From Flammeovirga kamogawensis (GTDB lineage: Bacteria; Bacteroidota; Bacteroidia; Cytophagales; Flammeovirgaceae), in assembly GCF_018736065.1 (NCBI RefSeq), contig NZ_CP076129.1:1439501-1503500 (forward strand): DNA of 64,000 nucleotides, written 5' to 3'. The notes below the pieces were generated by a model. It had not been told where the DNA came from and did not search any database. It saw nothing but the letters and a program-made list of their open reading frames with translations. Shown here in pieces: positions 18,910 through 28,200 of this stretch. Position numbers and translations under genes: made by a program. Positions within the stretch are counted from its first letter, which is position 1; every line of letters begins with the position of its first letter.

Positions 18910-19776
18910 TTATGATATTCCTTCTTTCATTTTTCCTTTTCTAATGATCTTTTTACTTTCTTTTCCTTTAATAATTCCTTTTTTGTCATCTATCCAAACA
19001 ATTGCTCCAGTTGGACATCGTTGTATAGGATCGATTGTTTTATGGTTTTGTTGATAATCAACGGTAGGTAAATTATTAATAAGTTCTATTAAATTACCCT
19101 CTGCATCCATGGCACATTTGCCACAAGCTGTACAACCAACTTGGCAATCTTCTAGAACAACATCTCCATGATCTAAGTTTTTGCAGTTTACCCAAAGTTT
19201 ATGACTTATAGGAGCTATAGAAAAGAGCCCTTTCGGACAAGCTTCTACACAATCGCCACAACTTGTACATTTATCAACATCTACTTCTGGTAGTCCGTGT
19301 GTATTGAGTTGAATGGCGTCAAAATCACAAGAAATTTCACAGTCTCCAAGTCCTAAACATCCCCAAAAACATCCTTTTTCTCCTCCAGAAATTAATGATG
19401 AAGCTTGGCATGTTTTCATACCTTTGTATTTCGCTCTACTAATTGCAACATTAGTGCCACCACCACATGCTAATCGAGCTACTCTTTTTTCCTCTTTTCC
19501 GGGGTCTACACCAAGGTAAGTGGCTATACTAATTTGTCCCTCTTCTGTATTTACAGAACACTTTCCTGGTAGTATACTACCACCTACAACTGCTTCTGCA
19601 AAAGGCCGACAACCGGGAAAACCACAAGCACCACAATTGGCTTGAGGGAGTAATCCATTCACTACATCTATTCTAGGGTCTTCGTAAACGTAGAGTTTTT
19701 TGTTGGCGACAATTAGCATAAGTGCAAGTAGTAGAGTGAGTCCACCGAGTGCTGACAGTGCTATAATTATTGTCAT
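18910..19776 (-). CDS. rnfB: Rnf electron-transport complex subunit B
   Basis: RnfB is the ferredoxin-accepting, iron-sulfur subunit of the ion-translocating ferredoxin:NAD+ oxidoreductase. An N-terminal transmembrane helix (about residues 2-24) is followed by the RnfB cluster motif NCGACGFPGCRPFAEAV and a further Cys. Two ferredoxin-type clusters come next (CTSCGDCVEACPKG and CTACGKCA), along with additional cysteine motifs (GCFWGCLGLGDC). At 288 residues it is typical. It is placed last, after the reductase gene, instead of directly following rnfA. The 148-bp gap before it holds a candidate -7 element, so it may also have its own promoter. The terminator at 18849-18886 closes the operon. 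Confidence 0.95.
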   Translation of the reverse strand: MTIIIALSALGGLTLLLALMLIVANKKLYVYEDPRIDVVNGLLPQANCGACGFPGCRPFAEAVVGGSILPGKCSVNTEEGQISIATYLGVDPGKEEKRVARLACGGGTNVAISRAKYKGMKTCQASSLISGGEKGCFWGCLGLGDCEISCDFDAIQLNTHGLPEVDVDKCTSCGDCVEACPKGLFSIAPISHKLWVNCKNLDHGDVVLEDCQVGCTACGKCAMDAEGNLIELINNLPTVDYQQNHKTIDPIQRCPTGAIVWIDDKKGIIKGKESKKIIRKGKMKEGIS

Positions 19777-19905
19777 TTTCTTTTCTTTAAAAATTTAAAA
19801 TCTTTTTACTCAAAGAAGGTTATGACCAAGTTTCCTAATGAAGAAAAAGTAAATTATCAACTATCACATAGGAGCGTTTCTAATCAATAATTTAACTTTA
19901 ATCTT

Positions 19906-19913
19906 CAAAAGTA
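19906..19913 (-). promoter_or_regulatory. Candidate -7 element before rnfB
   Basis: TACTTTTG on the minus strand fits TAnnTTTG and lies 130 bases upstream of rnfB. There is no TTG at the -33 distance, so the call is weak. Confidence 0.3.
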
Positions 19914-19924
19914 ACCTTTGCTGG

Positions 19925-20782
19925 TTAGTAAATAACTTCTGCCCATTTATGTCCGGCAATCATTTCAGCTTTTCTAATCAACCAAGCATCTTCTGAACCA
20001 AGAATTGTAGCAAATGCTTTGTCTAAATTTTCTCGAACTCTTTCATGTCCAGCAACATAGATATATGTATTGTTTTGCATCAACATATCGTGTAATTCGT
20101 GCTCTTTGGCTTCAATGGCATCATCTAATGCAACAGTATCGGTCCATTCTGGACGGTTACTTACTGCTTTCATAGCTTCAAAAGTACTTTGGTCATAGTA
20201 ATTTGTAAGGTCATTGTTTTCCTCATTCATATAAGGCATTTCCATACCAGTTCTTGCACCGTAAAATAACCGAACTTGCCCTTTCCAATCGTGTACTTCT
20301 TCGTAGATATGTTTTACAAAAGCTCTAAAAGGAGCAATTCCTGTTCCCATACCAATTAAAATTAAATTGGCATTATGGTCTTTTGGTAATTGGAAGGCTA
20401 AATCAAAAGGTCCTGTAATAGTGATAGTATCACATACTTTGCGATCGCATAAATAATTAGAGCCTATACCACGGTAACGTTCACCACTAAAATCATCGAT
20501 ATAAGCACACCTTTTTACTAATAAAGTGATACGTGTTTTACCATTTACTTTCTCTGGGATATCAGCAACACTATATAAACGATGGTGTTGTGATTGCCCA
20601 AAATCGCCTTTTATATCTACCAAAACACCAAAGCTCTGATTTACTTTACATTCAAATGAGGGATCATCAATTTCTAAAACCATCTCTCTAATTTCGTCTG
20701 TATTTCTTGGTGTTAAGCGCGTTGTTCTAATAACTCTTGCTTGGTACTGAATATCTGTTTTATAATCTGCTAAATGTGACAT
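19925..20782 (-). CDS. fpr: Ferredoxin/flavodoxin-NADP+ reductase (plant-type FNR fold)
   Basis: This 285-residue flavoprotein has the plant-type FNR signatures. RLYSVA is for FAD binding. GIAPFRAF, preceded by LILIGMG, is for the nicotinamide nucleotide. AGHERVRENLDKAF lies in the NADP domain, and a terminal aromatic residue ends the chain (AEVIY). The enzyme should exchange electrons between ferredoxin or flavodoxin and NADP(H). Its position inside the rnf operon, 27 bp after the small Cys-rich gene and before rnfB, suggests that it shares the ferredoxin pool with PFOR and Rnf, supplying NADPH or feeding electrons backwards (inference). The symbol is by family. Direct nucleotide preference cannot be read with certainty. 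Confidence 0.88.
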   Translation of the reverse strand: MSHLADYKTDIQYQARVIRTTRLTPRNTDEIREMVLEIDDPSFECKVNQSFGVLVDIKGDFGQSQHHRLYSVADIPEKVNGKTRITLLVKRCAYIDDFSGERYRGIGSNYLCDRKVCDTITITGPFDLAFQLPKDHNANLILIGMGTGIAPFRAFVKHIYEEVHDWKGQVRLFYGARTGMEMPYMNEENNDLTNYYDQSTFEAMKAVSNRPEWTDTVALDDAIEAKEHELHDMLMQNNTYIYVAGHERVRENLDKAFATILGSEDAWLIRKAEMIAGHKWAEVIY

Positions 20783-20809
20783 TTTATTGTTTTTTATATG
20801 AATTGGATT

Positions 20810-21010
20810 TTAAAGATTTGCAGTTTTAATCTGCTTTTTACAGACATTACCGCAATTACATTTTCCGCATTTACTTCTATCTCCAAGAGCATCGGTATTT
20901 TGTGTCTGATCGGAAAATACCTTTTTCCAAATGCTCTGAATTACTACCCATGCAACCATCATTAAGACAATTGCACAGCTACCAATCAGGTAGGGGGTAA
21001 TGCTATCCAC
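20810..21010 (-). CDS. Small membrane Cys-rich protein, NqrM-like candidate Rnf maturation factor
   Basis: A 66-residue protein with one transmembrane helix (about residues 6-28) and a cytoplasmic tail carrying a dense cysteine motif, KCGKCNCGNVCKK (four Cys in ten residues). The gene overlaps the end of rnfA by 8 bp and precedes fnr by 27 bp, so it belongs to the operon. The helix-plus-CxxCxCxxxC layout resembles NqrM, the small factor that supplies iron to the NqrD/NqrE site. RnfA and RnfE are the homologues of those two subunits. It also resembles the FeoB-associated Cys-rich membrane proteins. The link to Rnf assembly is inference from motif and position. Confidence 0.75.
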   Translation of the reverse strand: MDSITPYLIGSCAIVLMMVAWVVIQSIWKKVFSDQTQNTDALGDRSKCGKCNCGNVCKKQIKTANL

Positions 21011-21584
21011 CTAAACCGGAGAACCCCATAAATGAAAGCGATAATACACCTCCGATCAGTAAGGTAATTACCGTTCCTTTTACCACTTTGGGTACTTCTG
21101 CAAATTCTAATTGTTCTCTTAACCCTGCCATCAACATTAAGGCAATAGTAAAACCTACTCCAGCACCTAAGGCAAAAACAAACCCTTCTAAAAGTCCGTA
21201 GCCTTTGTTAGTTTGGAAAAGTACTAACCCTAAAATTGCACAGTTGGTAGTTATAAGTGGTAAGAAAATACCTAATGCTCTAAATAGGGCAGGGCTCATT
21301 TTCTTCACAATCATTTCTACTAATTGAACTGTGGAGGCAATAACCACGATGTAACTAATTAATTGTAAATAAGGAGCGTCTATTGCTGTCAATAAACTAT
21401 TGATACCAAAGGCACAAACAGAACTAATTAGCATTACAAACGTTACGGCTCCACCCATTTTTGTAGCCGTATCCATTTTACCAGATACACCTAAAAAAGG
21501 ACAAATACCTAAGAAATAAGCCAACACAAAGTTGTTGATCAAACAGGCATTAATAAAGATATTCCATAATGATTCTTGATTCAT
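21003..21584 (-). CDS. rnfA: Rnf complex membrane subunit A
   Basis: A polytopic membrane protein of 193 residues with about six helices, matching RnfA/NqrE. Landmarks are NNFVLAYFLGICPFLGVSG, the inverted-topology half with TTNCAILGLVLFQ, and the tail GGVLSLSFMGFSG. Conserved cysteines in the two half-repeats (CPFLG and TNCAILG) supply ligands for the iron or iron-sulfur site shared with RnfE in Rnf/Nqr complexes (family knowledge). The start overlaps the rnfE stop by 4 bp and the end overlaps the small Cys-rich gene. Confidence 0.95.
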   Translation of the reverse strand: MNQESLWNIFINACLINNFVLAYFLGICPFLGVSGKMDTATKMGGAVTFVMLISSVCAFGINSLLTAIDAPYLQLISYIVVIASTVQLVEMIVKKMSPALFRALGIFLPLITTNCAILGLVLFQTNKGYGLLEGFVFALGAGVGFTIALMLMAGLREQLEFAEVPKVVKGTVITLLIGGVLSLSFMGFSGLGG

Positions 21585-22240
21585 GACGTTGATTTTTTTG
21601 CTTTGATGATATTAAATAATAACAACCAAAAAGCGAGTGTAAAAAAGCCTCCTGCTGGTAAGACCATGACAATCCACTCCTGAAATCCTTCTGCAAATAT
21701 TTCTATTCCGAAGATGCTTCTACTTCCTAATAATTCCCTCACAACACCCAAGCAGAGTAATCCAAAAGTAAAACCTAGCCCCATTCCAAGGGCATCTAAC
21801 ACCGATCTTCCAACAGTATTTTTTGAAGCAAATGCTTCGGCTCTACTTAAAATCAAACAGTTCACCACAATTAAAGAAATGAATGCACCTAAACTTTTAT
21901 GTAGCTCTACACTAATTGCCTGAATCACATAATCTGTAACAGTTACGAATGTGGCAATAATTAAAATGTAGGAGGATATACGTACTTGTTTTGGAATGAA
22001 ATTTCTGAGTAATGATATCAGAATATTCGACATCAATAATACAAAAGAAGTGGCTAAACCCATAGCCAATGCATTTGATGAGGTATTGGTAACGGCAAGT
22101 ACAGGACACATGCCAAGTACTTGTACAAAGACAGGATTTTCTTTCCATAACCCTTTTATAAAGTCGTTGGTAGATTGACTCTTATTTAGACGGTCAGAAA
22201 AGCTGTCTTTTTTATTTTTATCTCTAATTTGTTGTACCAT
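21581..22240 (-). CDS. rnfE: Rnf complex membrane subunit E
   Basis: RnfE/NqrD-type polytopic protein with the motifs NPVFVQVLGMCPVLAVTNTSSNALAMG, split here as VLGMCPVLAVT and SSNALAMG, and VVNCLILSRAEAFASKN. The conserved cysteines pair with those of RnfA at the membrane iron site. The frame is open from 22267, but I prefer the ATG at 22240 (MVQQIRDKN), which leaves a 219-residue protein and a 17-bp overlap with rnfG. The upstream alternative adds only a nine-residue basic extension. The N-terminal ~30 residues before the first helix are longer than in many RnfE proteins. The stop overlaps rnfA by 4 bp. Confidence 0.93.
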   Translation of the reverse strand: MVQQIRDKNKKDSFSDRLNKSQSTNDFIKGLWKENPVFVQVLGMCPVLAVTNTSSNALAMGLATSFVLLMSNILISLLRNFIPKQVRISSYILIIATFVTVTDYVIQAISVELHKSLGAFISLIVVNCLILSRAEAFASKNTVGRSVLDALGMGLGFTFGLLCLGVVRELLGSRSIFGIEIFAEGFQEWIVMVLPAGGFFTLAFWLLLFNIIKAKKSTS

Positions 22241-22934
22241 CTTTTTCTTGATTTTTAGGTAAAACAAATGCGTTCTTATTTTTATAAATAAGAGGCAACA
22301 TGGCTTCTGTACTACTCGCTAAAATATCACCAATTGCACGAGAAGAAATGGTAGCCCCTGTAATTCCGTCTACTTCCCAAGCATTGGTTTTTTCTCCACT
22401 TTTAGTAGTGGTAATTTTATTTTTAATAGATGATAAGTCTGCAGATAAAGAGGCATCCATTGCAGTAAAGTTGGCCAAGAAGTCGGGATCTTTTTCAATT
22501 TTATCACCCAAGCCCGGTGTTTCTTTACTTTCTAAGACATAGAAACCAATAATTTGTTGTTTATCGAAACTATATCCATACAATACACTGATAATATCTG
22601 CATACCCTTGTCCTTTTCCATTTATGGCAACACCTACTAATTCATTAGAATCATTGTAACCGGCATAAACTACTTGATCTACTTTTTTTTGATTACCAAC
22701 AGGAACAAAAGTGCCCTCTACAAAATGGAATGCGGCTGTTTTAGAAATTCCAGGAATCACTTTAAAAATGGCTTTTTCTAATGCGGCCTGTTTAAGCTGT
22801 GCAATACGAGGTTTTGTGGTTTCGTAGGTAACAACAATTAGTAAAGCACATAAAATACCAATTCCAACCATGGCTTGAAGCATCTTAAAGCTACTTGCTT
22901 CTTCTATTACTGGAGCTTCTTTTATTGTACTCAT
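22224..22934 (-). CDS. rnfG: Rnf complex FMN-binding subunit G
   Basis: A 236-residue protein with one N-terminal transmembrane helix (about residues 18-37) and an extracytoplasmic FMN-binding domain. The covalent flavin site is visible as DGITGATISS, with Thr195 the expected attachment residue. LESKETPGLGDKIEKD is another strong RnfG/NqrC signature. Flavinylation needs the transferase ApbE, whose gene is not in this window. The start overlaps the rnfD stop by 4 bp. Confidence 0.95.
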   Translation of the reverse strand: MSTIKEAPVIEEASSFKMLQAMVGIGILCALLIVVTYETTKPRIAQLKQAALEKAIFKVIPGISKTAAFHFVEGTFVPVGNQKKVDQVVYAGYNDSNELVGVAINGKGQGYADIISVLYGYSFDKQQIIGFYVLESKETPGLGDKIEKDPDFLANFTAMDASLSADLSSIKNKITTTKSGEKTNAWEVDGITGATISSRAIGDILASSTEAMLPLIYKNKNAFVLPKNQEKDGTTN

Positions 22935-23947
22935 GATTTCTTTTGTTTTGATGTGCCGTATACTCTCGGTTTTACAAAATTATCGATCTGAGGGGCAATA
23001 GCATTTCCTAAAAGAATAGCATACATTACTCCCTCAGGAAGTCCACCCCAAACACGAACCACGACAACTAAAATGCCGATGAAGACTCCATAAATCCATA
23101 CACCAATTGATGTTAATGGAGAACCAACCATATCTGTTGCCATAAAGAACGCACCTAATAATAGACCTCCAGAAAACACCATAAATAATGGGTTGGGATA
23201 ACGTAGTGGATCTATAAAATAAAGTAGGCTACTTAGGAGGATAACAGTCCCAATTATAGCCGTTGGAATACGCCAATTGGCCATCTTTCTACTGATAAGG
23301 TATATACCTCCAAGTATAATTATTACTCCACAAGTCTCTCCAGTAGATCCGCCTGTTAACCCAAACATAAGCTCTGTTGTAGGTGCAGTAACATGATCAA
23401 ATTTAAAGGCAGAAAGTGGTGTAGCACCAGATGTGCCATCAAAAATTGGCTGCATAAAAGGAAGTGCCAATACCGATGATGCTATTTCTGTAAAACGGTT
23501 TCCTTGAAAAGCCTCATACCAAGTAGTAATTGCTACGGGGAAAGCAGCTTGTAATACAGCTCTTCCCACTAAAGCAGGGTTAAAAACATTATACCCTAAT
23601 CCGCCAAACAAAAACTTACCTAAACCAATGGCAATTACTCCACCACAGAAAGTCATCCATAAAGGAAAAATTGGCGGTAAGGTTAACCCTAATAATAGTC
23701 CCGTTATTATTGCAGACCAATCATTAATTGTGGTTTCTTTATGAGAAACTTTACATAAAATATGCTCTGTTAATACGCAAGAAACAACCGATGTGAGAAG
23801 TACAAAAAAGGCACTTAGTCCGAAAGCATATACCGCAAAACCTGCAGCAGGAAGTAATGCATAGACCACGTTTTTCATTATCACATCGGTACTATTTCCT
23901 TTTGTAATATGAGGCGATGTACTAATATTTAATGTTTTATTCAACAT
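22931..23947 (-). CDS. rnfD: Rnf complex membrane subunit D
   Basis: A polytopic RnfD/NqrB-type subunit with about nine or ten helices. Its second covalent FMN site is DGTSGATPLSAFK (Thr176 counting from my start). Other landmarks are GLGYNVFNPALVGRA and GGLPEGVMYAILLGNA. The frame is open from 24049, but that would add 34 residues encoded inside rnfC that do not look like an RnfD N-terminus. I therefore start at the ATG at 23947, giving 338 residues and an 11-bp overlap with rnfC. Confidence 0.93.
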   Translation of the reverse strand: MLNKTLNISTSPHITKGNSTDVIMKNVVYALLPAAGFAVYAFGLSAFFVLLTSVVSCVLTEHILCKVSHKETTINDWSAIITGLLLGLTLPPIFPLWMTFCGGVIAIGLGKFLFGGLGYNVFNPALVGRAVLQAAFPVAITTWYEAFQGNRFTEIASSVLALPFMQPIFDGTSGATPLSAFKFDHVTAPTTELMFGLTGGSTGETCGVIIILGGIYLISRKMANWRIPTAIIGTVILLSSLLYFIDPLRYPNPLFMVFSGGLLLGAFFMATDMVGSPLTSIGVWIYGVFIGILVVVVRVWGGLPEGVMYAILLGNAIAPQIDNFVKPRVYGTSKQKKS

Positions 23948-25286
23948 GGGCTGCAGCTTTACGTTTTCTAACAATATTTTTTGATAACCTGAAATACTGA
24001 ACCAATGGAATATGTGAAGGGCATACAAAAGAACAGGAGCCACATTCAAAACAATCCATTAAATTTTGTTCTTCAGCCATCTTATCATACGCTTTGAACT
24101 TTGCAAGAATCCCCATTTTAGAAGGGTTTAACGATAACGGACAAGCATCAACACAAGCACCACATTTAATGCAAGGGTACACTTTTTCGTTCGTTTTTAC
24201 ATCCTTATCGGTAAATACCACAATTCCAGATGTTCCTTTAGTTATAGAAATATCAAGATTGGATACCGCCATGCCCATCATTGGGCCACCTAGATACACT
24301 TCAGAAATATTCTCTTCTAAGCCCACTTCATCCAATACATAACGGAGGGGTGTTCCCATTGGAATTAAATAATTTCCTTTCTTTTTTACACCTGGACCAG
24401 TGATGGTCACTACACGTTCATGGATTCCCCAACCATGAGGAAGTAAGCGGCCAATTTCTGCAGTTGTTGCTACATTTACTACAACAGCTTTTACATCAAT
24501 TGGTAAGCCACCCGAAGGAACTTCTAACCCCAGACAAGAAGTGATCAGCATTTTTTCTGAACCTTGCGGATATTTTACAGGAACAACTTGTACAGTAATT
24601 GGACTATTTTCAGGAAGTAATGCTTTCAGATGTTCAGCAGCATCAACTTTATTTCCTTCAATACCAATAATACAACGTTTTGCGCCTGTAGCTTTTAGCA
24701 AGTAATTGATACCTGTAATGATATCTTCTCCTTGTTCAAGCATTACCCTGTGGTCCGTAGTAAGGTACGGTTCGCACTCTATACCATTAATTAGCAGGAC
24801 TTCACATTCTTTGTCATCAGGTACTTTTAATTTTACATGTGTGGGAAAAGCCGCCCCACCAAGACCTACAATACCAGCTTCTTGAATTCCCTTTAAAATG
24901 TCATCTTTACTTGCTGAAGCAAGATGAATAGGGGAACCTTCCGCAATTTCCTGACCGGAAAAAGGGAAGGCTTCCAAGTAAATCCCCGGTGACATTTTTC
25001 CGCCTACAGTAGGAACATTTCCGATTTTACGGATAATTCCTGAGACAGGTGCATGCACTGGAACTGATACATAACCACTTGATTTGGCTAGCAATTGCCC
25101 ACGCACAACTTCTTGGCCTTCTCGGACTATTATTTCCGAAGGGGAACCAATATGTTGTGCCATGGGAATAATGAGCACTGGAGCAAAAGAAAATTGTCTG
25201 ATCGGAAGATCTTTTGTATCGTCTTTGTACTCCGGTGGATGAACCCCATGTTTGAATGTATTCTTATGAATAGTCAACATTTTCAT
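23937..25286 (-). CDS. rnfC: Rnf complex NADH-binding subunit C
   Basis: RnfC is the peripheral subunit that binds FMN and NADH and is related to NuoF/Nqo1. The N-terminal barrel-sandwich region (GVHPPEYK, GQEVVRGQLLA) is followed by the nucleotide-binding core (GIVGLGGAAFPTHVKL, LLINGIECEPYLTTD) and GGPMMGMAV. Two C-terminal 4Fe-4S motifs follow (CIKCGACVDACPLSL and CFECGSCSFVCPSHIPLV). Its 449 residues match the core family without the long Ala-rich tail of some proteobacterial forms. It begins 12 bp after the nifJ stop, so it is expected to be co-transcribed with the PFOR gene. Confidence 0.95.
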   Translation of the reverse strand: MKMLTIHKNTFKHGVHPPEYKDDTKDLPIRQFSFAPVLIIPMAQHIGSPSEIIVREGQEVVRGQLLAKSSGYVSVPVHAPVSGIIRKIGNVPTVGGKMSPGIYLEAFPFSGQEIAEGSPIHLASASKDDILKGIQEAGIVGLGGAAFPTHVKLKVPDDKECEVLLINGIECEPYLTTDHRVMLEQGEDIITGINYLLKATGAKRCIIGIEGNKVDAAEHLKALLPENSPITVQVVPVKYPQGSEKMLITSCLGLEVPSGGLPIDVKAVVVNVATTAEIGRLLPHGWGIHERVVTITGPGVKKKGNYLIPMGTPLRYVLDEVGLEENISEVYLGGPMMGMAVSNLDISITKGTSGIVVFTDKDVKTNEKVYPCIKCGACVDACPLSLNPSKMGILAKFKAYDKMAEEQNLMDCFECGSCSFVCPSHIPLVQYFRLSKNIVRKRKAAAHVE

Positions 25287-25298
25287 AGGATTTGCTCA

Positions 25299-28200
25299 TT
25301 AATTATATTTCTCTCCTCTTTTGATTAACTTCTCAATGTTCTTTTCAGACATATTTTTAGGTAAGCCTGGATGTAGAACACCTGCAGTACATTTTTCTGC
25401 AGCCTTTACAACATCTTGATAAGTACCTCCGTCAGAGTTTTTTACAAATGCTTTTTTATCTGAATTATAAGCAAAGATTTTATTATTGATTTTGATACAT
25501 TCATCGCAACCACTACAATCTTCTGTCTCTATCCAAGGAGCCATGTAATTTTCATTTGGGGCAACTTGCGTAGCACTTTCTGTAGTAACTGATATACCTG
25601 AAGGCTGAACCAAATCTACTAAACTACTACCATCACCACCAGCAAGTTTCATTAAACCTTGAGCGATATTACCTACCACTTCAGTACGGATTTTTTCTTC
25701 AAGGTTTTCTTCTGGTGTATCTTTTATGCCTGCCAAACCTTTTAACATTACCCAGAAGTCACGTCTTTCTTCGCAAGATTGGACCATAGGTTCTGCACAA
25801 AGTACTCTAGTTAGGTGCTGTTTTCTATCTACCGCCCAAACAAATGGGAAGAGACCTTCTCTTTCATCAGCATCCATATTTAAGAACTCTGCAATTGGCA
25901 CCATATTTTCGTTCCATGCATCACGAGGTACTTTACGGAAGTGTTTTCTAAACCTTGCTTCAGTAAGTGCAAAATCAGCAAATGTCATTTCTAAATCCAT
26001 TGCTTTTTCTACACCATTATCTATATATTTTAATTGGTACGATGGCCAATCTTTCTCCATGTCTGGGTTACCACTTAAATCAAAGTTTTCAGCAGTAGTT
26101 TTTCCATTCTCTGGATTGTATTTAAATATAGGATAGGTGCGAGATTCTACGGCCATTTTAGCTTGGTGTGCACCCAAATCGTCGGCAACACCATGTTCTG
26201 GCTGACAGGTTGTATAAAGGTTGAATAGGGCAGGACGTTTAGCCATTAATCCATCTATAAAACCCTCTATCATTTGCGTAGTGTTTGATAAAGTGCCTTG
26301 TAAAACATACGTATTACGATGAGCCATAGCTAACAAACCAATCTCTTTACGAGGTTCTGCTTTTCCTTTCCATACCTTGCCGTATTGCGCCATATCAGAT
26401 ACTTGCCCAATAAAACCAGATGTACAGGCTTGCCCACCAGTGTTAGAATAAACTTGAGTATCTACTACAATAACTTTAATTGGTTTACCCGAAGCCATCA
26501 TTCTAGATAAGTTTTGGAAACCAATATCATACATAGAACCATCTCCACCAAGCGCAACCACAGGAGGACATAAATGCCATTCTTCATCTGTAAATTGTTC
26601 CCATGTAAAGTAAGTAAAGTAATCATCGTGTTCCGATGCATTGTATTCTCCACTAAGCTCTAATTCTGCTTTTCGTATTGCTTTAAAACCATCTGCCATC
26701 TTAGCCATGTGTCCTTCAAAAATACCCATAGCCAAAGAGGTAGAGTCTTGGAATAAATGGTTGGCCCAAGGGAATGGATATGGGTTATATGGATACGTAC
26801 TACCCCAAACAGAAGTACATCCTGTGGCATTGGTCATCCCCATATTTGCACGGCCATCTCCAGTTGTACCACTAGTATATCTCCATTTTAATTGTTTTAG
26901 TTGTGCAATTAATTGAGACGTATTTCTTAACCATTCTTGGTCAATTGGTTCGCTACCTTTTTCTTGCTCAATTCTGCTAGTAATCTCCGCCATTGTCAGA
27001 TCGCTATCTTGCATTTCTGTAACAATTTTAGACATCATGTCAGCGTCACTTAAATTGACTGTGTCCATCAATTTCACTTGTAAATGACGCTCCATTTTTA
27101 CTATCAACTCATCTAAGTAATTGATGTGTTTTTCAATTCTAGGCATCATTAAAGATTGGACTGTTGCAGTAAATAAATGCACTACAGTTTTTTCAGAACA
27201 ACCTAAACAAGCACCATCACCAGAGGCAAATTTACCGTAAGCTTCCTTGTTAAGAAGCAATGTTTCTAACGGTCCAATCTTCTCTTCTAGATCATCAATT
27301 CTATTGTATTTTTCTGGAGTATTTGGCAATTCTTCCCATAAGTCCCATTCGCTTCTCAATTTGGCAACAGAACCTTCAGTTTGTATAACGGTTTTTAAAG
27401 CATTGTCATCACAAACTTCTATACATTCCATACAGCCTTTACAAGTTGCTGGGTTTAATGTAATACTAAATAAACCACCACTTCCTTTTTCTTTTTTCTC
27501 ATTTAGATGATAATAAGGACGCGTAAGAGCAAATTTGAAATCACCTAATTCCTCCTTAAACCAGAGCAACTCTTGTTTTAATTGTTCCGAAGTATTTTCA
27601 TCTTCAACTGTTTGATGAATCACTTCATGAATATGTTCATTTACGGAAATACCTTTATTCTGTTCTCCATCAAAAAGAGTTCTGATTTTACTTTCCATCT
27701 TACGAGTAGCCTTAGGAAGTTCCTCCACTTTTATATGGTTTTTCTTCACTCTATTTACTACTGTTTCAAGCACATCTTTTAGCTCAGAAACCAATCCAGG
27801 TAAAGCAGTATCAGGGCAAACGGAATAACAATTACCACAGGCAGTACAATTATCAGGTACCCATTCAGGATGCTCAAAACGAATACCCGTCATGTCTCTA
27901 AATAGAGAAGTTGTTGCAGGCATTACAGACATGCCAATAAATGGATCTGTTATGTTATCATTTCCTTGTCCAGTTTGATAGAAGTTTCCTGTTTGCTCCC
28001 AAAAGCGATGTACATCACTAAGTTTTGATTCAGAAACAGGGCGTTCTTTCATCATTTTTGGTACTTTAAGTACCATTCCTTCTTTCCCGTTAGAAGCACC
28101 TAGAACTTTATTTTTGATTTCATGAACTTCAGTAAACCCACGTTTTACAACACGCATGTTATCGTCTACTACACGTTGTCCTTTTCCTCCAAATTTATAT

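Noticed and set aside
22881-23264. Long antisense frames inside rnf, nifJ and other genes (for example opposite rnfD, nifJ and the GPH transporter)
   Set aside because: They lie wholly within genes of certain identity, have no family resemblance or start context, and are codon-pattern shadows.
23948-24049. Upstream start for rnfD at 24049
   Set aside because: The extra 34 residues are encoded inside rnfC and do not resemble an RnfD N-terminus. The ATG at 23947 fits operon spacing.
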